NCBI GenBank assembly: GCA_937958695.1
Contig: CALGNK010000017.1
Span: 8,718 to 72,717, forward strand
Length of the DNA: 64,000 bases
Source of the DNA: an uncultured bacterium
Lineage (GTDB): Bacteria > DUMJ01
Direction of reading: 5' to 3'
Part shown: piece by piece, positions 35,277-45,499 of the stretch
How the letters are laid out: each line of letters opens with the position of its first letter
How positions within the stretch are numbered: the first letter of the stretch is position 1
Made by a program: the position numbers and the translations under genes
Notes under the pieces: generated by a model
What the model was told of the DNA's origin: nothing
The model's input: only the letters and a program-made list of their open reading frames with translations
Database searches by the model: none

Positions 35277-36508
35277 AAGTAGTAGACCCTGAGATATTCA
35301 ACGCTATAAAGGGAGAGAGGATAAGAGAGGAGACAACTTTAGAGTTAATCGCCAGCGAAAACTTTACTAGTCTTGCTGTATTAGAGGCGCAAGGTTCTCT
35401 ACTTACAAATAAGTATGCTGAAGGTTATCCTAAAAGGAGATACTATGGAGGGTGTCAATGGGTTGATATAGTAGAGCAACTGGCAATAGACAGGGCTAAG
35501 GCTCTTTTCAAGGCTGATCATGCTAACGTTCAGCCACACTCAGGTTCACAAGCGAATATGGCTGTATACTTTGCAACTTTAAATCCTGGCGATACAGTCT
35601 TAGGTATGAATTTATCCCATGGTGGACATCTAACCCATGGCAGTCCGGTTAATATATCTGGGAAGTATTTTAAATTTGTTTCTTATGGGGTAAATCCTGA
35701 AACAGAAACGATAGACTATGAGCAAGTTAGAGATATCGCAAAAGAAACCAAACCAAGGCTTATAGTAGCAGGAGCAAGTGCTTATCCTAGGATCATAGAT
35801 TTTGAAAAGTTTTCACAGATAGCCAAAGAAGTAGGTGCTTTATTAATGGTTGATATGGCGCACATAGCTGGTTTAGTAGCTGCCGAGATACATCCAAGTC
35901 CTGTTCCTTGGGCAGAATTTGTAACTACCACTACCCATAAAACCTTAAGAGGTCCAAGAAGTGGTCTTATACTTTGCAAGGCTGACTATGCCAAGGACAT
36001 AGATAGAGCGATATTCCCTGGAACACAGGGAGGTCCACTTATGCATATTATAGCTGCAAAAGCAGTAGCACTGAAAGAGACGATGACTCCTGAATTCAAG
36101 GAGTACCAAAATCAGATAGTAAAAAACGCTAAAACCCTAGCAGAAACTCTATTAGAAAATGGATTTAGATTGGTCTCCGGAGGAACAGACAATCACCTTA
36201 TGCTGGTAGATGTAAGACCATTTGGCTTGACTGGAAAAGAAGCTGAGAAACTTTTAGAAGAGATAGGAATTACTGTAAATAAAAATGCCATACCTTTTGA
36301 CCCTCAACCACCTACAATTACTAGTGGTATTAGGATTGGAACACCTGCAGTGACAACTAGAGGGATGAAAGAGGTAGAGATGAAAGAAATTGGGAATATA
36401 ATAGCTAAGTGTCTAAAGAAAGAAGAAGATAAAGAGGTCTTAAAGAATAGAGTCAAAGCTTTATGTGAGGCTTATCCTTTATTCTATAAAGATATAGGAA
36501 TAGTCTAA
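35267..36508 (+). CDS. glyA: Serine hydroxymethyltransferase
   Basis: A 413-residue PLP enzyme converting serine and tetrahydrofolate to glycine and methylene-tetrahydrofolate. The PLP lysine is K225 in [14 protein letters not shown]; the ASENF, HSGSQAN and [11 protein letters not shown] segments are conserved. Start overlaps rpiB by ten bases, with GGAGGG before it. Last housekeeping gene of the tdk-led operon. Confidence 0.97.
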   Translation: MYLEVVDPEIFNAIKGERIREETTLELIASENFTSLAVLEAQGSLLTNKYAEGYPKRRYYGGCQWVDIVEQLAIDRAKALFKADHANVQPHSGSQANMAVYFATLNPGDTVLGMNLSHGGHLTHGSPVNISGKYFKFVSYGVNPETETIDYEQVRDIAKETKPRLIVAGASAYPRIIDFEKFSQIAKEVGALLMVDMAHIAGLVAAEIHPSPVPWAEFVTTTTHKTLRGPRSGLILCKADYAKDIDRAIFPGTQGGPLMHIIAAKAVALKETMTPEFKEYQNQIVKNAKTLAETLLENGFRLVSGGTDNHLMLVDVRPFGLTGKEAEKLLEEIGITVNKNAIPFDPQPPTITSGIRIGTPAVTTRGMKEVEMKEIGNIIAKCLKKEEDKEVLKNRVKALCEAYPLFYKDIGIV

Positions 36509-36515
36509 TAGGGTA

Positions 36516-38411
36516 ATGAGAATTCCCAAGGTAGGAATATTAACAGTTCTTTTAATATTATTTTTATCATCTAGTCTTTACGCTCAGATCATTTTTGACC
36601 AAGTTCTTATAGCTCCAGGGATAAATTACTCATTAACTATGATAGATATCCCTCCTTTAACTATTCATACCGTAGAATTAGACTTATCAAGCCCGTTTAT
36701 ACAGGTAGAAACTATCCTAGCTAGTGACTCTCTTATGCGGAGGGAGACATTAACCTCTATGGCTAGAAGAAGTGGAGCTACTGTAGCAATAAATGGAGAT
36801 TTCTTCGACCCAACCACAGGGATGATAGTAAATCTTATGGTAAGCAATGGAGAACTCGTCAAACTACCAATATCAAGAGGCATATTCGCTATAACAAAGG
36901 ATAGAAAGCCTATTATATCTATGCTTAGTGTTAACATTAATATAGAAACACAGTATGGAATAATACCCATAAACAATCTCAATACACCAAGAGGGGCAAA
37001 CGAACCAGTATTATTTACATCCAGATTCGGTAGTAATACCTTAATATCTGCCAATGCCTTGGCAGGGGTAGATATAGAACTATTAGACTTTTCTCAAGCC
37101 CTACCTTGCCCAGGGATAATCACCGCTAAGATAGGAAACATATATTATGGGGTTAGCAGTTCTCCGATTCCTAAATCTGGTGGAATTTTGTCTCTAGGAG
37201 GAAGAGCACTCTCTTATCTACCCTATTTAAAACCGGGAGAAGAATTAAGGATAATAACAAGAGTAATCCCACCTATTGATATATCCCAAGCCATAGGTGG
37301 GGGAGCTATATTATTAAAAGATGGAAGTATAGTCTTTAATACTACAGGAGAATTACCTCTACCCAAAGAGGTAACAGACAAAAAGAATCCACTTACAGCA
37401 ATAGGCATAGATAGTAGCGGTAAAGTCTATCTTATATTAGTCGACGGTAGAAATCCAAAAAGCGAAGGTATGAATTATTTGGAGCTAGCTAACTATCTAA
37501 AGAGTATTGGTATTAAAGATGCGTTGACATTAGATGGAGGGGGCTCTAGCCAATTAGTAATAGGGGAGAAGGTAATAAATAATCCGTCAGATGGACGTGA
37601 AAGACCACTACCTAATGCTATCATTGTAAAAACCGTAAGACCCCAAGGAGAGCCTAAAATACTTTCTCTACATCCAAGAAGATTAACTGTAAAAGAAGGA
37701 GAAACTTACAACTTTTCTTTACTCTTACAAGACATTTATGGAAACATATTCCCCATCAGCCAAGAAAAAATTGTATGGAAATTAGAAGGGTTAGCCGGTT
37801 ATATCTCAAAAGATGGAATCTTCTATGCCCAAACTAGTGGCAGCGGAAAGATAATAGCTGTTTTTAATGGACTAACAGCAGAGTCTGAAATTACTGTTGT
37901 CCCATTACAAAAGATCTCTAAAGTGTTAGAAGATTTTGAAAATAATATTTTACTTTCCATCTCTGGAAGCGGGTTTGATTTAAACCTAACAAAAGTTTCT
38001 ATCTCAGACTCTAAATTTATAAGTGGGAAAAAATCGCTAAAATTGGATTATTCTCTAATCAGGAATGGTCCTAGTTTTATATACATAAATCTTAATATCC
38101 CAATACCTAAGGATAGCAGGAAAATTGGACTTTATGTATATGGTGATAATAGTGGACATTGGTTGAGAGGTCTTTTCAGAGATAATAATGGAAGATTATG
38201 GGTTGGAAACTTTACCTCTGCCTCTAGAGGAATAGATTGGGAAGGATGGAGATATTTAGAATTAGAACTTTCTAATTTAGAAGTATTTGTTGGAGATAGA
38301 AGTGTCAAGCCAGAATACCCTTTGGAATTGCTTCAGGTATATCTAGTACAATTAAAAGACGAAAAAAAGAATCAGGGAGTGATATATATAGACTTGATAC
38401 AGAGTTTGTGA
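36516..38411 (+). CDS. Secreted phosphodiester glycosidase (NAGPA/DUF2233) domain protein
   Basis: A 631-residue secreted protein. A signal peptide (about 1-23, ending LYAQ) is followed by an N-terminal beta domain with AINGDFFDP, then the NAGPA-type catalytic region with IGIDSSGKVYLILVDGR and ALTLDGGGSSQL (about 290-345). The remaining 230 residues resemble an Ig-like domain and a carbohydrate-binding-type beta sandwich. The family cleaves N-acetylglucosamine phosphodiesters or acts on exopolysaccharide; the exact target is unknown. It follows glyA by seven bases with a weak ribosome binding site. Confidence 0.85.
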   Translation: MRIPKVGILTVLLILFLSSSLYAQIIFDQVLIAPGINYSLTMIDIPPLTIHTVELDLSSPFIQVETILASDSLMRRETLTSMARRSGATVAINGDFFDPTTGMIVNLMVSNGELVKLPISRGIFAITKDRKPIISMLSVNINIETQYGIIPINNLNTPRGANEPVLFTSRFGSNTLISANALAGVDIELLDFSQALPCPGIITAKIGNIYYGVSSSPIPKSGGILSLGGRALSYLPYLKPGEELRIITRVIPPIDISQAIGGGAILLKDGSIVFNTTGELPLPKEVTDKKNPLTAIGIDSSGKVYLILVDGRNPKSEGMNYLELANYLKSIGIKDALTLDGGGSSQLVIGEKVINNPSDGRERPLPNAIIVKTVRPQGEPKILSLHPRRLTVKEGETYNFSLLLQDIYGNIFPISQEKIVWKLEGLAGYISKDGIFYAQTSGSGKIIAVFNGLTAESEITVVPLQKISKVLEDFENNILLSISGSGFDLNLTKVSISDSKFISGKKSLKLDYSLIRNGPSFIYINLNIPIPKDSRKIGLYVYGDNSGHWLRGLFRDNNGRLWVGNFTSASRGIDWEGWRYLELELSNLEVFVGDRSVKPEYPLELLQVYLVQLKDEKKNQGVIYIDLIQSL

Positions 38412-38449
38412 TATATTATTTAGAAACTCTTTAGAGAGGGGGTGAGGAG

Positions 38450-39034
38450 ATGAGAAAAAGTAAGGTACAATATTATAATACACTATACCAAGTAACTAGA
38501 ACTATTACCTCTACACTAGATCTTAATGAGGTCCTAAGATTAATAGCAGAAAATACCGCTAAGACTATGGATATGAAGGCTTGTTCTATAAGACTTATAG
38601 ATGAGGATAAGAAGACGTTAAGGATAGTATCAGCTTATGGATTAAGTGAAGATTATATAAAGAAAGGCCCAGTAGAGATAGACAAGAGTCCTCTCGATGC
38701 AGAAGTTATTAAGGGGAATATTGTTAAGATTAAAGATGCTACAAGTGATCCAAGATTCCAATATCCAGAAGAGGCAAAAAAAGAAGGTATAAAATCTGTT
38801 CTCTGTGTTCCACTACAACTTAAGGATAGGATAATAGGAGTTATGAGGGTATACACGGAAAAACCTCATAATTTTACTAAGGGCGAGATAGAATTTCTTA
38901 ACGCTCTAGCGAGTTCTGCTGCTATAGCTATAGAAAATGCAAGACTTTATGATCTCCTACGTAGAGATTATAGCAAGCTCTATAATGACTTTATGCAGTG
39001 GTATGATTCTTGGAGTATAACAGTAAAGAGATAG
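38450..39034 (+). CDS. Stand-alone GAF domain protein
   Basis: A 194-residue soluble protein consisting almost entirely of one GAF domain (about 22-165: VLRLIAENTAKTM ... SVLCVPLQLKDRIIGVMRVY), a small-molecule or redox sensor fold. No output domain (kinase, cyclase, DNA binding) is attached; a short helical C terminus follows. AGAGGGGGTGAGG gives a strong ribosome binding site. It could sense a ligand for an unlinked partner. Confidence 0.85.
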   Translation: MRKSKVQYYNTLYQVTRTITSTLDLNEVLRLIAENTAKTMDMKACSIRLIDEDKKTLRIVSAYGLSEDYIKKGPVEIDKSPLDAEVIKGNIVKIKDATSDPRFQYPEEAKKEGIKSVLCVPLQLKDRIIGVMRVYTEKPHNFTKGEIEFLNALASSAAIAIENARLYDLLRRDYSKLYNDFMQWYDSWSITVKR

Positions 39035-39059
39035 TAAATTAAAAACTATGGAGGCTTTT

Positions 39060-40376
39060 ATGAAACGTCTATTAATTTTCACACTAGTAGTTTTACTTTT
39101 TATGCCAGTTACTTTTAGTTATACAGAAGAGGTCAGTATAGAGGATATTGCTAAAGACTTTATAGACTTATTAGCTCATGAGAAATTTGCTGAGGCCGTT
39201 AAGTTATTTACGGGAAAGTTAACTAAAGATCTTCCTGAAAACGCATTAGCATCTATATGGAAAAGCCTAACAGCTACTCTAGGCAAATTTAATAATATCA
39301 TAGATATTAAAACTCCTGAAATACAGTTCTATAAGATAGTTATATTAACATGTGACTTCGAACTAGGAACTTTGAAATTACAAATATCATTTGATGGATC
39401 AAAGATGGCAGGATTATATTTCTCAAAACCGCAGTTAAAAGCTGTTTATATGTTACCTTCATATATAGTCCCTGATAGTTATACAGAAGTAGAACTTACT
39501 ATCCAGTCTAATGGGTGGAGCTTGCCAGCAACCTTAACCCTACCTAGAGCAGATAGACCCTGTCCTGTGGTGGTTCTGGTTCATGGCTCTGGTCCTCAAG
39601 ATAGAGACGAAACAATAGGCCCTAATAAGCCATTCAAAGACATAGCTTTAGGTTTAGCCTCTAGAGGAATAGCTGTCTTAAGATATGAAAAGAGGACTAG
39701 AAAGTATGGAGATAAGGCTCTTGTAAAAGGCTTTACCGTAAACGAGGAAACAATAGAAGATACTCTTAGCGCAATAAATTTACTCTACCAAAGAGATGAT
39801 ATAGATAAAGATAAGATATTTCTTCTAGGACACAGTTTAGGAGGTATGTTAGCTCCTAGAATAGCAGAGAAAACAGATAAATTAAGAGGTATAGTTATAA
39901 TGGCAGGAACATTTAATGACCTTTTGGAACTTATATTAAAACAGATAATTTACTCTGCATCTTTGGATAATGATATTACCGAAGAGGAAAAGGGTCAGAT
40001 AGAAGACATAAAAAGGCAGATAGACTTAATAAGATCTAGAAAAGTAGGAGAAGATGAATGTATCTTAGGAGCTCCAGGTTCTTACTGGATGGATTTAATA
40101 GAATATAAGCCTTTGGTAATTCTTAAGAAGATAGATGTACCGGTTCTAATTCTTTATGGAGATAGAGATTTTCAGGTCCCAATCGATGATTTTTCTCTAT
40201 GGAAAGAAGAACTGAAGGATAAAGATCAGATATCATTTAAGCTTTACAAAGGGTTAAATCATCTCTTTATATTTGGTGAAGGTAAATCAACTATAGCAGA
40301 ATATAACAAATCTGGAAATGTATCTAAAGAGGTAATTGAAGATATAGCTAACTGGATTTTGTCTATTCAGTCTTAA
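39060..40376 (+). CDS. Secreted alpha/beta hydrolase with N-terminal DUF3887-like domain
   Basis: A 438-residue exported hydrolase. A signal peptide (about 1-21) precedes a DUF3887-like helical domain (IAKDFIDLLAHEKFAEAVKLF), then an alpha/beta hydrolase with nucleophile Ser in LGHSLGGM, Asp in YGDRDFQVP and His in GLNHLF. Probably an esterase or peptidase-like acylhydrolase; substrate unknown. ATG 39060 is preferred because GGAGG sits six bases upstream; the ATG at 39048 overlaps that site. Its last 14 bases overlap a convergent ABC permease gene. Confidence 0.88.
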   Translation: MKRLLIFTLVVLLFMPVTFSYTEEVSIEDIAKDFIDLLAHEKFAEAVKLFTGKLTKDLPENALASIWKSLTATLGKFNNIIDIKTPEIQFYKIVILTCDFELGTLKLQISFDGSKMAGLYFSKPQLKAVYMLPSYIVPDSYTEVELTIQSNGWSLPATLTLPRADRPCPVVVLVHGSGPQDRDETIGPNKPFKDIALGLASRGIAVLRYEKRTRKYGDKALVKGFTVNEETIEDTLSAINLLYQRDDIDKDKIFLLGHSLGGMLAPRIAEKTDKLRGIVIMAGTFNDLLELILKQIIYSASLDNDITEEEKGQIEDIKRQIDLIRSRKVGEDECILGAPGSYWMDLIEYKPLVILKKIDVPVLILYGDRDFQVPIDDFSLWKEELKDKDQISFKLYKGLNHLFIFGEGKSTIAEYNKSGNVSKEVIEDIANWILSIQS

Positions 40377-41424
40377 ATATTCTACTTCCAAATATAAAAA
40401 CAAGCGTAAGGAAGGCAAAAACCATTGCTAGGGATACATTTAAGACAGAAGATATAGCCCCACTTTCCACACTAGTTGATATTCTTATACTTTTAGCAAC
40501 ATAACCAAGGGGAAGGAAACCACCAATCGTTCTTAGATATTTGGGCAGAAAATCCAGGGGGAAATAAACCCCAGAAAAGAAAATCATAATTGTCATAAGT
40601 AAAGACCCTATATTTGATGCTACTTCTGGTTCAGTAAATAAAATGCTTATTAAGATTCCAAAAGCCATCATCCCTAAGATGCTACTACTAGCGGTGATAA
40701 GGTACAGAGACCAGTTTATATCAAATCGAATATTAAATATCATTTGGGAAAATATTAGAACCGCGGTAGCAGAAAAGAGTGTAACAATAAATCTCCCTGA
40801 TATCATCCCAATGATAAATTGGTATTCTCTTATAGGTGTAACATTAAATCTTTTTATCATGCCTCTTTTTTTATAGTATGAGAAGATTGAGAGCATAGAA
40901 AATAGAGCCCCATTAAAAATGGAAATAGCAACTACTCCAGGTATCATATAACCTAATCCGGTAGTAGATACCTCTCCAGGGTCGATAGTATTTAGATTCA
41001 GATCTATCACTTTATCAATCTTTACACTACTCTTTGCAAGACGATCTGCTATGGTTTCTCCCAATGTTCTGCTAAAAGGATTCCTTTGCATAACAGCAAG
41101 GTTTAAAATAAGCTTTACTTTATTATCCTCGTAGAGTAAGCCCGCATCTAACTTACCACTAAGTATATTCTGCCTGATATCAACAGCATTATCAAATTTC
41201 CTAGCTTCTAGATTTTCTATACTACTTATAATTTTATGAGGTTCTTCATCAGAGGACAAAACTCCTATTAGTAGTTTATTATCTCCTCCTGATGACCCAG
41301 TGCCAAAGACAAAACCGAATATTATAACAAATATAAAAGGAAACATAAGAGTAAAGAAGAAGGTCATCTTATCTCTATAGAAGATCTTGATTGTGGCAAG
41401 AAAGAGCTTCCATATTATCTTCAT
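40363..41424 (-). CDS. ABC-2 type transporter permease
   Basis: A 353-residue membrane protein with one N-terminal membrane helix, a large extracytoplasmic loop (about 45-165) and five or six helices in the C-terminal half, ending with the typical FLPLGYVAKSIR segment. It is the second permease of an ATPase-permease-permease exporter and starts directly after the stop of the first. Such systems export drugs, lipids or peptides; the substrate is unknown. Confidence 0.9.
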   Translation of the reverse strand: MKIIWKLFLATIKIFYRDKMTFFFTLMFPFIFVIIFGFVFGTGSSGGDNKLLIGVLSSDEEPHKIISSIENLEARKFDNAVDIRQNILSGKLDAGLLYEDNKVKLILNLAVMQRNPFSRTLGETIADRLAKSSVKIDKVIDLNLNTIDPGEVSTTGLGYMIPGVVAISIFNGALFSMLSIFSYYKKRGMIKRFNVTPIREYQFIIGMISGRFIVTLFSATAVLIFSQMIFNIRFDINWSLYLITASSSILGMMAFGILISILFTEPEVASNIGSLLMTIMIFFSGVYFPLDFLPKYLRTIGGFLPLGYVAKSIRISTSVESGAISSVLNVSLAMVFAFLTLVFIFGSRIFKTE

Positions 41425-42591
41425 TTAGACTTCCTCCAATTTAAATCTTTTAATGGTGAACAACAAACAGAATATAATCCAGGCCACAGGGACAATAATG
41501 GTAATATATAACGGATATGGAGATTTCATAATACCTAAGGCATCTCTTATACCAGAAGCCAAGTATGTAATAGGGTTGATAAGAACAAGCCATCTTATAG
41601 CCCAAGGAACCCCTGAGACAGGAAAGTAAATTCCTCCTAAGAATTGCAGGGGAAAATTCAATATCTGGCTTATAGCGTTGGCGCCAGAAGTAGTTTTAGA
41701 CACAGCAGCTAAAAAGAAACCTAGAGAAGAGAGACAAATTATTGTGAGCAATGTATATACTATAAAAGGAAGAGACAATGGATTGACGGTAGTCTTGAAT
41801 AAAAACTTTGCTACCAGAGAGATAAGAACTATCTGTAATACAATAAGATAAATTCTAGAGATTACATAGGAGATAATGAGTCTTGACTTAGGAAGAGAGG
41901 TTACCATTATCCTCTTTAAGATTCCACTCTCTTTCAACCAGGTTAGATGCATTCCTATACCAAATAGTCCTGTCATAAATACAACAAAGATAACTATCCC
42001 TGGATAAATAAAGTCTATATAGGAAAATGTACTTCTAGTACCAATGACCTCTGTTTCACTTTTAACCTCTTTTAGCTTATATCCAATTCTCTTAATAAAT
42101 TCAAGCTCTAATTTCTGCAACACATTCTTTACAGTAAGATACGCAGACTCTGACGAAATGTTATGTTTTAGAGAGTATATATTAATACTAGGAGGAGATG
42201 CAGTCATCCCTAAGTTCTTTAGCATAAACCAGTTTAACATCTGGGCATCAAATCCCTCTGGAATCTCTACAATAAGATCAGTCTTCTTTTCCTTAAGTCT
42301 TTCCATCTCTCTATCTAGATTTTCTTTAGTGTTCTTTACTATTGAAAGACGAAATATCCTATATCTACCCCCACTAAGATCTTTAAATACTTTCTCTATA
42401 ATCTCAGAAAACATCCCCTCTTGGGAGAGAAAAACTAAGTTAAAAGTTACCTCCTTAGGCTCATAAAGTGAGGGAAAGATTAGCATTAATATTACTAGAA
42501 GAATAATAGGAAATACTAGAAGCCAAAAGAAATCAGATCTATCCCTCGTGGTAGATTTAAAAAAGTAGTTAGCCAACTTTATTGTTCTCAT
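41425..42591 (-). CDS. ABC-2 type transporter permease
   Basis: A 388-residue paralogous permease with the same layout: an N-terminal helix (about 22-42), an extracytoplasmic domain to about residue 190, and six helices, including the NPITYLASGIRDALG motif near the end. Its start shares an A with the stop of the ATPase gene (TAATG), so the three genes are tightly coupled. Probably forms a heterodimer with the next gene product. Confidence 0.9.
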   Translation of the reverse strand: MRTIKLANYFFKSTTRDRSDFFWLLVFPIILLVILMLIFPSLYEPKEVTFNLVFLSQEGMFSEIIEKVFKDLSGGRYRIFRLSIVKNTKENLDREMERLKEKKTDLIVEIPEGFDAQMLNWFMLKNLGMTASPPSINIYSLKHNISSESAYLTVKNVLQKLELEFIKRIGYKLKEVKSETEVIGTRSTFSYIDFIYPGIVIFVVFMTGLFGIGMHLTWLKESGILKRIMVTSLPKSRLIISYVISRIYLIVLQIVLISLVAKFLFKTTVNPLSLPFIVYTLLTIICLSSLGFFLAAVSKTTSGANAISQILNFPLQFLGGIYFPVSGVPWAIRWLVLINPITYLASGIRDALGIMKSPYPLYITIIVPVAWIIFCLLFTIKRFKLEEV

Positions 42592-43517
42592 TACTCTTCC
42601 CTTAAAGTTCTACCTGTAAGTGAAAGAAAAACATCTTCTAGGTTTGGCTGTCTTATTACTAAATCTTTTATCTGGAGGGAATTTTCTTTAGACAGTCTTA
42701 ATAAGAGATCTATGGTAGAGAGTATATCATCAGTCTTTAATATTAGCCTTTTATGTTTGGTATCGTAAACAAAATCTAAATTAGTAGATTTTAGTCTTTC
42801 TAATATAGATGAATTAGCATCAACTTCTGCCTCTATAAGGCTTTCCTTCGCTAGACTTTTGATTAGGCTTTTAGGATCTCCTTCTTTTATTATTTTCCCG
42901 TAGTCCATTATACAAACCCAGTCTGAGAGGAATTCTGCCTCCTCCATATAGTGAGTTGTGAGGACTATAGTCTTACCCCTCTTCTTTAGCTCAAGAAGTA
43001 TATCCCAAGTATTTCTACGAGCTTGTGGGTCAAGCCCTGTTGTTGGTTCATCTAGAAAGAGTATCAGAGGATCATTAATCATCGCTAATCCTATTACAAG
43101 TCTTTGTCTTTGACCACCAGAGAGATTTTTTATATAAGTATTAGCTTTATCATCTAGAGATATCATCTTTAAGACTTCATCAATATCGAGAGATTTTGAG
43201 AAGATGCTTTTAAACATATCTAACGTCTCTCTGACGGTAAGATAAGGGATAAGATTAGTCTCTTGAAGGGAAACCCCTATGTGCTCCTTCTCTTTATTAC
43301 CTACCCTAGATATCTCTCTTCCCATAAAGATAACTTTTCCTTCATCAGGAACCCTTAACCCTTCTATAATTTCTATGGTAGTTGTCTTCCCTGCCCCATT
43401 AGGACCTAAAAGGGTAAATATAGATCCTTGTTTTATTTTAAAACTTACCCCATCGACCGCTTTAACAGGCCCATAGTATTTCTTTAGATTCTCTACTTCA
43501 AGAATAAAATCAGCCAC
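42591..43517 (-). CDS. ABC transporter ATP-binding protein (ABC-2 exporter)
   Basis: A 308-residue ATPase with Walker A GPNGAGKTT, the LSGGQRQRL signature and Walker B ILFLDEPTTGLDPQ, plus the H-loop LTTHYMEEAE. The C-terminal 70 residues match the extension found in drug/linearmycin-type exporters. GTG start (43515-43517) lies inside the 3' end of the YqeY gene behind AAGAGGAAA. Energises the two downstream permeases. Confidence 0.94.
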   Translation of the reverse strand: MADFILEVENLKKYYGPVKAVDGVSFKIKQGSIFTLLGPNGAGKTTTIEIIEGLRVPDEGKVIFMGREISRVGNKEKEHIGVSLQETNLIPYLTVRETLDMFKSIFSKSLDIDEVLKMISLDDKANTYIKNLSGGQRQRLVIGLAMINDPLILFLDEPTTGLDPQARRNTWDILLELKKRGKTIVLTTHYMEEAEFLSDWVCIMDYGKIIKEGDPKSLIKSLAKESLIEAEVDANSSILERLKSTNLDFVYDTKHKRLILKTDDILSTIDLLLRLSKENSLQIKDLVIRQPNLEDVFLSLTGRTLREE

Positions 43518-43980
43518 TTATTTCCTCTTTGCCCTTTAGGAGATTCTCAACTACTCTCCTTATGACTTCACCATCAGCCTTTCCCTTTAAATCCTTCATT
43601 ACTTCTTTCATCACTTTACCAAAATCCTTCATACTGACCGCCCCAATATTTTCGATAATCTTCTCTATGATAGATTTAATTTCATCTTCAGAGAGTTGTT
43701 CTGGAAGATATTCTTGAAGAATTTTTAACTCCAAAGATTCTTTCTCTACAAGTTCTTGTCTTTGTCCCTGCTTATATAGTTCTATAGACTCTTTTCTCTT
43801 CTTTATCTCTTGCTTTATCAAATCTATAATATCACTATCCTCTAAGGTTTTACCTTTACTTTTGGCTTCTATCTCTTTATATTTTATGTTTGACTTGAGT
43901 AGATTTAAGACACTCTCCCTTAAGATATAATGATTCTTTTTTGCTTCGATGTAATCTTTATTTATCTTTTCTAAAAGCAT
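43510..43980 (-). CDS. GatB/YqeY domain protein
   Basis: A 156-residue YqeY-family protein, a stand-alone relative of the tRNA-binding tail of GatB. Family features seen are the charged N-terminal helix bundle (LEKINKDYIEAKK), LKILQEYLPEQLSEDEI and MKDFGKVMKEVMKDLKGKADG. It is the first gene of an operon with the ABC-2 exporter. The link to the exporter is probably only transcriptional. Molecular role unresolved. Confidence 0.92.
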   Translation of the reverse strand: MLLEKINKDYIEAKKNHYILRESVLNLLKSNIKYKEIEAKSKGKTLEDSDIIDLIKQEIKKRKESIELYKQGQRQELVEKESLELKILQEYLPEQLSEDEIKSIIEKIIENIGAVSMKDFGKVMKEVMKDLKGKADGEVIRRVVENLLKGKEEISG

Positions 43981-44017
43981 AAGAATCCTCCTATTATCTT
44001 TAAGTTCTACCTACATT

Positions 44018-44046
44018 ATTATAAAGAGTTTCAGTAAAAAATGCAA
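44018..44046 (-). promoter_or_regulatory. Promoter of the yqeY-ABC exporter operon
   Basis: Minus-strand TTGCAT (44041-44046), a 17-base spacer and TATAAT (44018-44023), about 40 bases before the ATG with AGGAGG between. It sits in the short gap after the UDP-sugar dehydrogenase gene. Confidence 0.72.
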
Positions 44047-44055
44047 CTTAATGTT

Positions 44056-45369
44056 CTACCTTACTCCTATACCCTCATATATAAAACCGTAACTTTTGAA
44101 CCGTTTAGAGTCTAGGACATTTACTCCATCTAAGATTATGGGATTTTTCATTAAAGACCTTAATCTCTCTAAGTCGATCTCTTTAAATTCTTCCCAAGCG
44201 GTTAAAATAATTAATGCATCAACGTTTTCTGTAGTCTCATATATATCATTATAGAGATTAATACCATCCAAATATTTTTTAGCCTCTTCAATTCCCTTAG
44301 GGTCATAAGCCTTTATATTCGCCCCGTTTTCTCTGAGTTTTCTAATGATTTCTATAGCCAAAGAATTTCTGACATCATTTGTATTTGGCTTAAACGTTAA
44401 ACCTAATACCCCAATATCTCTATCTTTTATCGAGTCCCCTAGTAATCTTCTTAATTTATTTAAAACATATTCTGTCTGCTGTTTATTCTTTTCCAAAATA
44501 GATCTAAGATAGTTAGCCTTATATCCATATTTTTCTGCCATTTTTATAAAACCAATTAAGTCTTTAATAAGACAGGGCCCTCCAAATCCTATACCTGGAG
44601 AAAAATAATCACCACCTATTCTCTTATCATACTTCATTCCTTCTATAACTTCTTTTACATTAGCACCTACATGGTCACATATATTAGCTATCTCATTTAT
44701 AAAAGAAATCCTAGCAGCCAAAAAGGCATTGGAGGCATATTTAATGAGTTGGGCGGTCACTGGACTAGTATGAACAATAGGAGCATTAAGAGGTAAAAAG
44801 ATCTCTGCCAAAATTTTATCTACTTTCTCTTTATCAGCACCAATAACGATACGTGTGGGATTAAAGAAATCATACACCGCTCTACCCTCTCTTAAAAATT
44901 CTGGAACCACAGCCAAGTCGTAATCTTCTCCCCTTATTCTCCCTTCCCTTTTTAAGATATCTTCCATAAGTTCCAAGGTCCCTATAGGGATAGTGCTCTT
45001 GATAGCTATTATTTTATATCTATCCAGTGACTTTCCTATATCTTCCGTTGCTGACTCTACCTGTGAAAGGTCGACCTCTCCGTTTTCCTCTGATGGAGTA
45101 CCAACACATAAAAAGATAATATCACTGGACTTTACCGCTAAAGCTATATCTATAGTAAAGTAAATCCTGCTAAGTCTCCTATTCTTATTTATAAGTTCGG
45201 ATAGCCCATCTTCGTATATTGGTACATACCCATTGTTTAAGCTATCTATCTTATCTCTGTCCACATCAGCACATATTACTTCATTACCCAATTCAGCTAG
45301 CCCAGCTCCGGTAGCCAAACCTACAAATCCTGTCCCTATAATAGATATTTTATATCTTTTCCCTGTCAT
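44056..45369 (-). CDS. UDP-glucose/GDP-mannose dehydrogenase family protein
   Basis: A 437-residue NAD-dependent enzyme that oxidises a nucleotide sugar (usually UDP-glucose to UDP-glucuronate). N-terminal GTGFVGLATG, the PEFLREG motif, the catalytic cysteine in GFGGPCLIKD (about residue 266; usual form is GFGGSCFPKD) and the C-terminal GLTFKPNTNDVR are present. ATG 45369 directly follows an alternative GTG at 45372; AAGGAG serves either. The catalytic loop variation leaves the exact nucleotide sugar open. Confidence 0.92.
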   Translation of the reverse strand: MTGKRYKISIIGTGFVGLATGAGLAELGNEVICADVDRDKIDSLNNGYVPIYEDGLSELINKNRRLSRIYFTIDIALAVKSSDIIFLCVGTPSEENGEVDLSQVESATEDIGKSLDRYKIIAIKSTIPIGTLELMEDILKREGRIRGEDYDLAVVPEFLREGRAVYDFFNPTRIVIGADKEKVDKILAEIFLPLNAPIVHTSPVTAQLIKYASNAFLAARISFINEIANICDHVGANVKEVIEGMKYDKRIGGDYFSPGIGFGGPCLIKDLIGFIKMAEKYGYKANYLRSILEKNKQQTEYVLNKLRRLLGDSIKDRDIGVLGLTFKPNTNDVRNSLAIEIIRKLRENGANIKAYDPKGIEEAKKYLDGINLYNDIYETTENVDALIILTAWEEFKEIDLERLRSLMKNPIILDGVNVLDSKRFKSYGFIYEGIGVR

Positions 45370-45429
45370 CACTCAGTCTCCTTCTAAATTTATCATATAG
45401 CTCTCTATAGTAGATCTATAGTTAATGAC

Positions 45430-45443
45430 TGTATAATTATACA
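45430..45443. promoter_or_regulatory. 14-base palindrome containing a -10 box
   Basis: TGTATAATTATACA is a perfect inverted repeat, 61 bases before the UDP-sugar dehydrogenase start, and contains TATAAT on both strands. It may be a promoter with an overlapping operator. The remaining 127-base gap holds no gene and no strong terminator. Confidence 0.45.
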
Positions 45444-45499
45444 AAAAGTTCGACATTAGGGACAGTCCATAAAATGGAAAGTAACTAAAGCTTATATCT

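Noticed and set aside
42044-42466. 140-codon plus-strand frame opposite the ABC permease
   Set aside because: Antisense to a conserved gene and without promoter or ribosome binding site.
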